Positions 1 to 5,172 of a stretch of DNA of 8,882 bases are shown here, one piece after another (position 1 is the stretch's first letter; each line of letters opens with the position of its first letter). The notes beneath the pieces are model-generated. The model was not told where the DNA came from, searched no databases, and was given only the letters and a program-made list of their open reading frames with translations. Origin of the DNA: CAYTOF01 sp964439435 (GTDB lineage: Bacteria > Bacillota > Clostridia > Oscillospirales > QAMX01); assembly GCA_964439435.1 (NCBI GenBank), contig CAYTOF010000078.1, positions 1-8,882 of the forward strand. The letters are read 5' to 3'. The translations under genes were made by a program, and so were the position numbers.

Positions 1-117
1 TTGACCTTTTATTATATTTTTGATGATGTAATAATTTTCATTATAAAAGAATAAGGGCGCCCCTCCCGATATTATGCTCAACAAAGATGCCGGCAGGAAC
101 CGGGAAGAACCACCCCG
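1..117. repeat. MITE-like repeat unit, partial (cut by window edge)
   Basis: AT-rich DNA that begins inside a repeat unit and ends at the inverted-repeat end GAACCACCCCG (107-117). Positions 1-100 match 527-626 at a constant offset of 526 with 8 differences by eye. It has the same internal order as the full units at 244-433 and 463-645: a TTGACCTTTT block, then a GCTCAACA block, then GCCGGCAGGAAC, then the GC-rich end. The other end lies outside the window. No credible coding sequence is present. Confidence 0.75.
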
Positions 118-243
118 CCTTCGGCACCCCTCCACGAGGGAGGGGAATTAAGGACACTGTGGGGTGGATTATATCGTTTAGTGCTTTAAAATTCCCCTCC
201 TTCGGAGGGGTGGCACTTTCGACACGCCCTTTGTGTCGAAAGT
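118..243. repeat. GC-rich hairpin linker between repeat units
   Basis: This spacer holds several self-complementary blocks. One is CCCCTCC paired with GGAGGGG near 128-147. A second is a clean CCCCTCC-TTC-GGAGGGG hairpin at 194-210. A third has perfect 12-bp arms, CACTTTCGACAC (214-225) and GTGTCGAAAGTG (233-244), around a 7-nt loop. The last arm runs straight into the GACGGGG end of the next unit. Similar CCCCTCC/GGAGGGG blocks recur at 661-677, 7703-7719, 7933-7949 and 8261-8277, so this is a module of the repeat family. Confidence 0.65.
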
Positions 244-433
244 GACGGGGTGGTTCTACCGGATTCCACAAAATATAAGGATTTAGACTATTTCTACAAA
301 GATTTCCTTTGACCTTTGTTTTATATTTTGAGACTCTATGAAATTAAAAGCCATTGTAAAAAGATAAAGGGCGTCGCTCCCGGTACTACCCTCAACACAT
401 ATGCCGGCAGGAACTGGGAAGAACCACCCCGTC
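244..433. mobile_element. MITE-like element, complete copy 1 (190 bp)
   Basis: Perfect 13-bp terminal inverted repeats bound this copy: GACGGGGTGGTTC at 244-256 and GAACCACCCCGTC at 421-433. The interior is AT-rich and has the same block order as the other copies: ACCGGATTCCACA, AAATATAAGGATTTAG, TTTGACCTTTG, CTCAACACATATGCCGGCAGG. No transposase is encoded, which fits a non-autonomous miniature element. I see no clear target-site duplication because both flanks are repeat linkers. Confidence 0.7.
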
Positions 434-462
434 GCGACAAGCGCGCGGCGTGCATGCGACGT
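434..462. repeat. Short GC-rich linker
   Basis: A 29-bp GC-rich stretch (GCGCGCGGCGTGCATGCGAC) separates two complete units. With the flanking ends, CACCCCGTC before and GACGGGGTG after, it can fold into one large hairpin. A close relative, GCGCGGCGCGCATGCGAC, lies beside the units at 7742 and 8070, so the linker travels with the element. Confidence 0.55.
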
Positions 463-645
463 GACGGGGTGGTTTCACCGGGTTCCATAAAATATAAGGA
501 TTTAGGCTATATTATATTGCTGTGTTTTGACCTTTTATTATATTTTTGATGATGTAATAATTTTTGTTATAAAAGAATAAGGGCGTCTCTTTCGATATTA
601 TGCTCAACACATATGCCGGCAGGAACTGGGTAGCACCACCCCGTC
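463..645. mobile_element. MITE-like element, complete copy 2 (183 bp)
   Basis: The copy is bounded by GACGGGGTGGT (463-473) and ACCACCCCGTC (635-645), perfect 11-bp inverted repeats. The interior order matches copy 1, and its right half (527-626) is about 92% identical to 1-100. It lies in the same orientation as copy 1, so copies 1 and 2 are tandem, separated by the 29-bp linker. It has no coding capacity. Confidence 0.7.
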
Positions 646-825
646 GCGACAAGCGCGCCACCCCTCCGAGGGAGGGGAATTAAGGGCGTCTCTTTCGATA
701 TTATGCTCAACAAATATTCCGGCAGGAACCGGGTAGCACCACCCCGCCTTCGGCGGCGTGCGCAGCACGATTCCCTCACAAAAGGGAGGGGAATTAAGGG
801 CACGATCCCCTCCACAAAAAGTAGG
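646..825. repeat. Linker plus truncated repeat unit and decayed repeat ends
   Basis: After a GC-rich linker with CCCCTCC/GGAGGGG (661-677), positions 681-746 repeat 578-643 at an offset of 103, with 3 mismatches in 66 bases. Only the right end of a unit is present (AAGGGCGTCTC through ACCACCCCG). A further GGGAGGGGAATTAAGGGC copy follows at 785-801, then a decayed CCCCTCC stretch at 807-813. This looks like nested or partial copies left by recombination. Confidence 0.6.
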
Positions 826-869
826 AGAATAAAGAGCAACCCACCCCGGTGTTTGCCCCGGGATGGGTT
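826..869 (-). terminator. Rho-independent terminator of the histidine phosphatase gene
   Basis: On the minus strand, arms AACCCATCCCGG and CCGGGGTGGGTT (869-858 with 849-838) form a 12-bp stem with one mismatch and an 8-nt loop. The stem is followed by a moderately U-rich tail (GCTCTTTATTC). It lies about 60 bases beyond the stop of the leftward phosphatase gene at 932, which is the expected place. The tail is not a clean run of U, so strength is uncertain. Confidence 0.65.
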
Positions 870-931
870 TTCAAAACATATCTTTATCTCTTGTCGGCCA
901 CTGCGATACTTCCATTATAGCGTGAATAAAT

Positions 932-1636
932 CTATTCAAATCTCTCGCGGAAGTCCGCATAGAGATGGGAACAGTCGTTAAGGTAGGCAAGGCGCAGGGG
1001 TTTTTGGCTTTCTTCCGTGTGAAAGACAAACTTTGTCACGCTTGTGTTGTGAAAGTTTATCTTCAGGCGCGGGCGGGGCATCTGCAGCAGGTGTTCCGCA
1101 ATCAGGGAGATCGCCCCCGCATGGCTCACGGCGAGGATTTTCTCTCCGTTTTCAAAGCGACTGTCAAAGTGGTCGATCACGCTCTTGGCGCGCAAAAACT
1201 CCTCTTCTTCGCTGTTATCTCCTGTGGGCGGGCAGAGGTTTATCTCTTCTTTTATGCCCGGGGCCAAAAAGACGGGGTAGCTCACACCCGCAGTGGCGCG
1301 CACCTCCGCCATGCTATAGGGATGGGAAAAGGTGGGGCAGGAGATCTCTATTAGATTTGGCAAAAGCTCGGCATATCCCGCCCAATTGCGGGGTTGGCGT
1401 GTGATGATCTCCTGCGCGGTGGTCAGGGTGCGTGTCCAAGGGCTGACAAAAACATGGTCAAAGCGCAGGTTGGCAAAGCGCTCGCCCACCAACACCGCCT
1501 CTTTTTCGCCGTATTCCGACAGGGGGGAGTTGCAACGGTCAAAGAGGGAGTCACTGTCGGGGTGCTTGCCGATATTGGACAGAGTTTGTCCGTGTCTAAC
1601 CAGATAGAGTTCGTATCTTACGTCTTTGTCTCTCAT
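932..1636 (-). CDS. Histidine phosphatase family protein (phosphoglycerate mutase-like)
   Basis: A 234-residue cytosolic enzyme of the histidine phosphatase superfamily, which transfers phosphate through a phospho-histidine intermediate. Visible motifs are LVRHGQTLSN (residues 12-21, catalytic His15), NSPLSEYGEKEA (36-47), SPWTRTLTTAQ (65-75, Arg69 contacting phosphate), a candidate acid Glu97 in NLIEI, and SHAGAI (171-176, second catalytic His172). Length fits the family. The ATG start is supported by AAAGGAAG six bases upstream. No membrane segment or signal peptide is seen. The substrate cannot be read from sequence; relatives act on sugar phosphates, nucleotides or cobalamin intermediates. 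It lies 169 bp beyond L25, separated by that gene's terminator, and has its own terminator at 826-869. I see no convincing own promoter, so read-through from L25 is possible. Confidence 0.88.
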   Translation of the reverse strand: MRDKDVRYELYLVRHGQTLSNIGKHPDSDSLFDRCNSPLSEYGEKEAVLVGERFANLRFDHVFVSPWTRTLTTAQEIITRQPRNWAGYAELLPNLIEISCPTFSHPYSMAEVRATAGVSYPVFLAPGIKEEINLCPPTGDNSEEEEFLRAKSVIDHFDSRFENGEKILAVSHAGAISLIAEHLLQMPRPRLKINFHNTSVTKFVFHTEESQKPLRLAYLNDCSHLYADFRERFE

Positions 1637-1666
1637 ATGCGACTTCCTTTATATGTATTGTATTTT

Positions 1667-1712
1667 CAAAGAAAAAAGCCTGCCACGGCAATTATTGCGC
1701 TGCAGGCTTTTT
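1667..1712 (-). terminator. Rho-independent terminator downstream of L25
   Basis: Read on the minus strand, AAAAAGCCTGC (1712-1702) pairs perfectly with GCAGGCTTTTT (1683-1673). The interior can add GCAAT/ATTGC pairs, and a U-rich tail follows (TTTTTTCTTT). This is a textbook terminator for the L25 transcript and sits between L25 and the phosphatase gene. A second copy of the upstream arm lies at 1743-1732 and can compete for the same downstream arm. Confidence 0.8.
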
Positions 1713-1743
1713 GCGCAATTGCGCGGTTGTATGGCAGGCTTTT
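1713..1743. promoter_or_regulatory. Second hairpin arm and GCGCAATTGCGC palindrome beside the L25 terminator
   Basis: TGGCAGGCTTTT at 1732-1743 is a perfect 12-base complement of AAAAGCCTGCCA at 1674-1685, so it offers an alternative partner to the 1702-1712 arm. Between the two competing arms lies a perfect 12-bp palindrome, GCGCAATTGCGC (1713-1724). In the minus-strand RNA the extra arm is made first, so an alternative long stem enclosing the palindrome is possible. Whether this is regulatory or only a duplicated terminator arm is unknown. Confidence 0.4.
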
Positions 1744-1805
1744 CTTTCCATGCAAGAAAAGCACATGTTCCGATGAAAATTTGTGGCGTGCTGTGGTCAT
1801 CTGAC

Positions 1806-2441
1806 TCAGGCTTCGTCTTCGCCTTCTTCGTCTTCGCCATCAACTTCGTCGACGTCGACATCATCTGCATCTTCATCGGCTACGTCTTCGTCAAGCTCGA
1901 GTATCTTCGCCTCGGCGACGACAAACACAAGGGCATCCATGGGTGTGAGGATTTCCAGCGCCTCGTTTTTGGCTTCGGGGAGATCTTCAACACTCACTTG
2001 ATCGCCCACATTGTAGCCTGTGAGGTCAATTTCGATGTTGCCGATGAGGTCTTTGGGCAGAGCCTTGTATGAAAGCTCGGAGAGCTGCGATAGCACAATG
2101 CCGTCCACCAGTTCGCGGTTCAAAAGCACGATCTGTGCTTGGTTGGTCACAGCCTCACCTGCCACGAGGGCTTGAAAGCTGATATGCTCAATGTTTGCGG
2201 TGCCCGGTGTGTAGCTGATTTCGCGCAAAAGACACATGTGGGTCTCGCCGTCTACATTGACAGACAGGGAGTGGCCCATCGAGAGGGTCTTTGACAGGGC
2301 GGTGACATCCCGCAGCGGAATCTGCAGATGAACGGAGCCGGACAGGCTTTTGCCGTAGATATTGCCCGGGATGATGCCGTTGCGGCGGAGCATCCTCGGA
2401 TTTGTCTTCAAATCTCTTGTTTCTGCGTTAATGGTATACAT
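1806..2441 (-). CDS. rplY: 50S ribosomal protein L25/CTC type with acidic C-terminal tail
   Basis: A 211-residue protein of the bL25 (TL5/CTC) family, which binds 5S rRNA in the large ribosomal subunit. The N-terminal L25 domain (1-93) shows LRRNGIIPGNIYG (18-30), the family signature, and IEHISF near residue 84. The beta-rich TL5/CTC domain (about 94-178) shows IGNIEIDLTGYNVGDQVSVEDL spread over 133-154. The last 30 residues contain 20 Asp/Glu and no Lys/Arg, a tail common in long-form L25. I chose ATG at 2441 because MYTINAETRD matches the usual L25 N-terminus. An in-frame TTG at 2483 would add 14 residues unlike the family. The ribosome binding site before 2441 is weak (GAAAGCGAG). A good promoter lies at 2545-2573 on the minus strand. 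Confidence 0.93.
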   Translation of the reverse strand: MYTINAETRDLKTNPRMLRRNGIIPGNIYGKSLSGSVHLQIPLRDVTALSKTLSMGHSLSVNVDGETHMCLLREISYTPGTANIEHISFQALVAGEAVTNQAQIVLLNRELVDGIVLSQLSELSYKALPKDLIGNIEIDLTGYNVGDQVSVEDLPEAKNEALEILTPMDALVFVVAEAKILELDEDVADEDADDVDVDEVDGEDEEGEDEA

Positions 2442-2544
2442 TAAAAAAACTCGCTTTCTATCTTTTTCGAATTTATCAGTCAAAAAATATCAGTAAAATT
2501 ACAATTTTTCTACACTCTTCATTTGATGCCAACTGATAGGACTT

Positions 2545-2573
2545 AGTATACCATATAAGGCTCCTTATTGCAA
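2545..2573 (-). promoter_or_regulatory. SigA-type promoter of the L25 gene
   Basis: On the minus strand, -35 TTGCAA (2573-2568) and -10 TATACT (2550-2545) are separated by exactly 17 bp. Transcription would start near 2538, about 97 bases before the L25 ATG. Four of six and five of six positions match the TTGACA and TATAAT consensus. Confidence 0.65.
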
Positions 2574-2665
2574 ACCAAGGGCGGTGCAAAAAAAGAGCTT
2601 TGAGGCGCTTTTGCGGCGGATGATAAAAGATTTCACAGCGCTCTTTGACATTGTCATTAATTTGA

Positions 2666-2694
2666 TTGACTATAGCCGCAAATTTTTATATAAT
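2666..2694 (+). promoter_or_regulatory. SigA-type promoter of bioY
   Basis: -35 TTGACT (2666-2671) and a perfect -10 TATAAT (2689-2694) lie 17 bp apart, a near-consensus vegetative promoter. The start would be about 2701, giving a leader of about 45 nt that carries the AAAGGAG ribosome binding site at 2733-2739. Confidence 0.75.
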
Positions 2695-2704
2695 TTATAT
2701 AAAA
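2684..2704. promoter_or_regulatory. Palindrome overlapping the bioY -10 box, possible operator
   Basis: TTTTATATAA (2684-2693), one central T, then TTATATAAAA (2695-2704) make a perfect 10+1+10 inverted repeat. It covers the -10 hexamer and the predicted start. That is a typical place for a repressor site. The sequence is all A/T, so chance is a real alternative. It does not match the BirA operator known for other Firmicutes. Confidence 0.4.
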
Positions 2705-2745
2705 GCAAGCAAATTTGAAGCACCTCTCATATAAAGGAGTTGCCG

Positions 2746-3324
2746 ATGAAAAACAAAAAAATCACTGTGCGAGAGCTCATCATGGCGGCGCTCTTTGCCG
2801 CTCTGATCGCCGCGGGGGCATTTATAAGAATCCCCATCGGGATAGTGCCCATCACCTTTCAGACGCTTTTTGTCGCCATGGCGGCGATGTTGCTCGGGCC
2901 GAAGCTGGCCTCCGCCGCTATGCTTTGCTACATCGCCGTCGGGCTTGCGGGAGTGCCCGTTTTCACCCACGGAGGGGGCATTGGCTATGTGCTGCAGCCG
3001 ACCTTTGGCTATCTCCTGGGCTTTGCCCTGGCGGTTTTTGTCGGGGGTCATGTCTTTTCGCGCTTTAAAAACAAGGGTGCCTGGGCATATGCGCTTTCCA
3101 GCCTGGTCATGCTCCTGTGTGTCCACATCCTGGGCATGGCCTATCTCGTCGTCCTGTTTGTATGCTATCTGGAAAAGAGCGTCGCTGCCGGCACGCTGTT
3201 TGTCTCCTATTTCCTTGTGTTTTTGCCAAATGACCTGCTGAGCTACACCCTGGCATCACTGCTTGCGCGCTCTCTGCAACCCGTGCTGACAAAGATCTCC
3301 AGCCTGGAGGAGAGCCAAAGATAG
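2746..3324 (+). CDS. bioY: Biotin transporter BioY (ECF substrate-binding S component)
   Basis: A 192-residue integral membrane protein that captures biotin. In ECF transporters BioY pairs with a transmembrane EcfT and ATPases EcfA; some BioY proteins work alone. Family hallmarks are present in order: PITFQTL (35-41), LLGPKLASAAMLCYIAVGLAGVPVF as separate short blocks across 49-73, HGGGIGYVLQPTFGYLLGF (75-93), and a conserved late polar PND (161-163). About six hydrophobic segments are apparent, which fits the family size of about 190. ATG at 2746 is chosen because AAAGGAG ends six bases upstream; a TTG two codons earlier lies against that site. No ecfT or ecfA gene is nearby, so it would use a shared module elsewhere or act alone. 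It has its own promoter, and a hairpin follows at 3342-3390. Confidence 0.93.
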   Translation: MKNKKITVRELIMAALFAALIAAGAFIRIPIGIVPITFQTLFVAMAAMLLGPKLASAAMLCYIAVGLAGVPVFTHGGGIGYVLQPTFGYLLGFALAVFVGGHVFSRFKNKGAWAYALSSLVMLLCVHILGMAYLVVLFVCYLEKSVAAGTLFVSYFLVFLPNDLLSYTLASLLARSLQPVLTKISSLEESQR

Positions 3325-3341
3325 AACAGCTTCAAAAATGA

Positions 3342-3390
3342 CCGCGCCTTTTACAAAAAGGGACATATTCTCCCCTTGTAATAGGCGCGG
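3342..3390 (+). terminator. Long imperfect hairpin after bioY
   Basis: CCGCGCCTTTTACAA (3342-3356) pairs with TTGTAATAGGCGCGG (3376-3390) with a single T/T mismatch, and a further GGG/CCC pairing can form inside. It lies 17 bases past the bioY stop. The run after it, CTTTGTG, is not a good U tract, so termination may be weak. The distal arm includes the -35 box of the next operon, so the structure may also influence that promoter. Confidence 0.5.
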
Positions 3391-3404
3391 CTTTGTGCTA
3401 TGAT
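3376..3404 (+). promoter_or_regulatory. Promoter of the choline (lic-like) operon
   Basis: -35 TTGTAA (3376-3381), a 17-bp spacer, and -10 TATGAT (3399-3404) preceded by TG at 3396-3397, an extended -10. Transcription would begin near 3411, about 22 bases before the ATG at 3433. This also argues against translation starting at the upstream ATGs at 3400 and 3403, which lie inside the -10 box. Confidence 0.6.
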
Positions 3405-3432
3405 GTTCACAAAACAACAAAAAGGTGCGTAC

Positions 3433-5172
3433 ATGAACATATTCGAAGCCGATGTGCTGAACGAAATCCTATACAATGGCTACACAAACCAGCGCGAGCT
3501 CGCCGCCGCCACGGGCTTTTCTGTGGGGGTTGTGAACGCCGCCCTCAAAAAGCTACGCCAGGAGGGCTATCTGGATGCAGAGATGCTTACAGAGATGGCA
3601 AAAGAGGTTGCAAAGAGGGGCAAACCCCAAAATGCGATCATCCTCGCCGCGGGGGTGGGGCTGCGCATGATTCCGATAAACAACAAGGTGCCAAAGGCCT
3701 TTTTGGAGATTTCGGGAGAGGCCCTTATAGAGCGGCTCATTGTGCAGCTCCTGGATGCAGGCATTGAAAAAATCGACATCGTCGTCGGTTTTTTAAAGGA
3801 AAAATTTGAATACCTCTGCGACAAATACGGCGTCAACCTCGTCTACAACCCCGAATATGCCACAAAAAACAACCTCCACTCCCTGCTCCTTGTGGCAGAC
3901 AGGATAAAAAACACATACATCATGCCCGCAGATATTTGGATTGCCACCAACCCCTTCAAAAAAAGCGAGCTCTACACCTGGTATATGGTGGTGGACGAGC
4001 TCTCCCCAAATAGCACCGTGAGGGTCAACCGCCGCCGCGAGCTGGTTCCCGTCGGCGCCGGGGCAAAGGGCAACAAGATGATAGGTATCGCTTTTTTAGA
4101 TGAAAAGCGCGGTCCACAGCTTGCGAGGCGCTTAAAGGAGCTTGCCGCAAAATCGACCTATGCCGATGCCTTTTGGGAAGAGGCCCTTTTCACAAAGGAG
4201 GCCCCTGTTTATGCCAAGGTCTGCAAGGCAAGTGCCGCGAGGGAGATAGACAGCTACGAACAGCTGCGGGAGATAGATAAAAACTCCAAAAGCCTCGACT
4301 CAAGGGTTCTCCGAGTGATAGCCGCACAGCTGAACGTGCAGGAAAAGGACATAGAGGACATAGCGATTTTGAAAAAGGGCATGACAAACCGCTCCTTTGT
4401 TTTCAGCGCAGAGGGCGAAAAATACATCTGCCGCATTCCCGGAGAGGGCACGGACAATCTCATAGACAGGCGCGGGGAATACGCCGTGTATGAGGTGATA
4501 AAAAACCTCGGTATCACCGACGAGATCGTGTATATATCCCCGGAAAGCGGCATCAAAATCACAAAATATCTGCAAGATGCCTCCGTGTGTGACCCAAATA
4601 ACAGAGCAAATGTGAAGGCCTGCATGGAAACCCTGCGAAAATTTCACGAAATGCGCATCACAGTCTCCCATGAGTTTGACATCTTTGAGCGCATGGCCTT
4701 TTATGAGAGCCTGTGGGAGGGGCATAGCTCGATTTTCAGGGACCACGCCGAGACAAAAGCAAAGGTGGGGGCCCTGAAAGACATCATAAATGCGCTGCCG
4801 CGCACCCACAGCCTGACCCATATAGACGCCGTGCCGGACAATTTTCTGTTCACAAAGGACGAAATCTATCTCATAGACTGGGAATACGCCGCCATGGCAG
4901 ACCCCCACACGGACATCGCCATGTTTGCCATCTACGCCATGTATGAGCGGGACAAGGTGGAGGAGCTCATCGACTTTTATTTTGAGGGCAAGTGCGAGGC
5001 TGACATCCGCCTGAAAATCTACTGCTATATCTCCGCCTGCGGACTGCTCTGGAGCAACTGGTGTGAATACAAGCGCTTTTGCGGCGTGGAGTTTGGGGAG
5101 TATTCCCTGCGGCAATACCGCTATGCCAAGGAATATCACGGCATAGCGATGGAATACAGGGGCAAGCTATGA
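3433..5172 (+). CDS. licCA: LicCA-type bifunctional protein: winged helix, phosphocholine cytidylyltransferase and choline kinase
   Basis: A 579-residue, probably cytosolic, three-domain protein. Residues 1-60 form a winged helix-turn-helix (TNQRELAAATGFSVGVVNAAL then LRQEGYL). Residues 67-290 are a LicC-like nucleotidyltransferase: LAAGVGLRM (71-79) binds NTP, PK at 87-88, metal-binding Asp167 in PADIW. Residues 290-579 are a LicA-like choline kinase: KKGMTNRSF (314-322), YICRIPG (331-337), HIDAVPDN (463-470) as the HxD...N catalytic loop, and LIDWEYA (480-486) carrying metal-binding Asp482. Expected reactions are choline + ATP to phosphocholine, then phosphocholine + CTP to CDP-choline. LicC-LicA fusions are known, for example in Treponema. 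ATG 3433 is supported by AAAGGTG six bases upstream and by the promoter position. The winged helix suggests DNA or ligand sensing, which is unproven. The true substrate could be another amino alcohol. Confidence 0.88.
   Translation: MNIFEADVLNEILYNGYTNQRELAAATGFSVGVVNAALKKLRQEGYLDAEMLTEMAKEVAKRGKPQNAIILAAGVGLRMIPINNKVPKAFLEISGEALIERLIVQLLDAGIEKIDIVVGFLKEKFEYLCDKYGVNLVYNPEYATKNNLHSLLLVADRIKNTYIMPADIWIATNPFKKSELYTWYMVVDELSPNSTVRVNRRRELVPVGAGAKGNKMIGIAFLDEKRGPQLARRLKELAAKSTYADAFWEEALFTKEAPVYAKVCKASAAREIDSYEQLREIDKNSKSLDSRVLRVIAAQLNVQEKDIEDIAILKKGMTNRSFVFSAEGEKYICRIPGEGTDNLIDRRGEYAVYEVIKNLGITDEIVYISPESGIKITKYLQDASVCDPNNRANVKACMETLRKFHEMRITVSHEFDIFERMAFYESLWEGHSSIFRDHAETKAKVGALKDIINALPRTHSLTHIDAVPDNFLFTKDEIYLIDWEYAAMADPHTDIAMFAIYAMYERDKVEELIDFYFEGKCEADIRLKIYCYISACGLLWSNWCEYKRFCGVEFGEYSLRQYRYAKEYHGIAMEYRGKL

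Larger units (their letters stand above)
2442..2745. other. Divergent intergenic region between L25 and bioY
   Basis: About 300 bases without a gene. It contains the leftward L25 promoter (2545-2573), an L25 leader of roughly 95 nt, the rightward bioY promoter (2666-2694) with an overlapping palindrome, and a bioY leader of about 45 nt. I see no riboswitch-like fold. I also find no BirA-type operator (TTGTAAACC-like half-sites spaced about 15 bp apart). Confidence 0.6.

Noticed and set aside
1..830. CRISPR array
   Set aside because: Repeats are about 185 bp, variable and contain inverted ends; there are no short identical repeats with unique spacers and no cas genes.
41..981. Several open frames of 76-92 codons on both strands across the left array
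   Set aside because: They lie in the repeat units, read low-complexity Pro/Arg-rich peptides derived from the hairpin arms, and have no ribosome binding sites. The same peptide pieces recur wherever the repeat recurs.
1646..1690. Dedicated promoter for the phosphatase gene
   Set aside because: A TACAAT-like -10 exists on the minus strand, but no -35 at 16-18 bp and no extended -10 TG accompany it.
1783..2001. Ser/Thr-rich plus-strand frame opposite the L25 tail
   Set aside because: It is the antisense of the Asp/Glu codons of the acidic L25 tail; the Ser runs are a codon shadow.
2574..2745. BirA operator or riboswitch upstream of bioY
   Set aside because: No pair of TTGTAAACC/GGTTTACAA-like half-sites and no stem architecture that I could match to a known riboswitch.
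3400..3432. Upstream in-frame ATGs at 3400 and 3403 as start of the LicCA protein
   Set aside because: They lie inside the predicted -10 box and lack a ribosome binding site. ATG 3433 has AAAGGTG at the right distance and begins the winged helix cleanly.
4300..5139. Long minus-strand frame (279 codons) inside the choline operon
   Set aside because: It lies entirely antisense to the kinase and nucleotidyltransferase domains, which carry clear motifs. Its peptide has no recognisable family.
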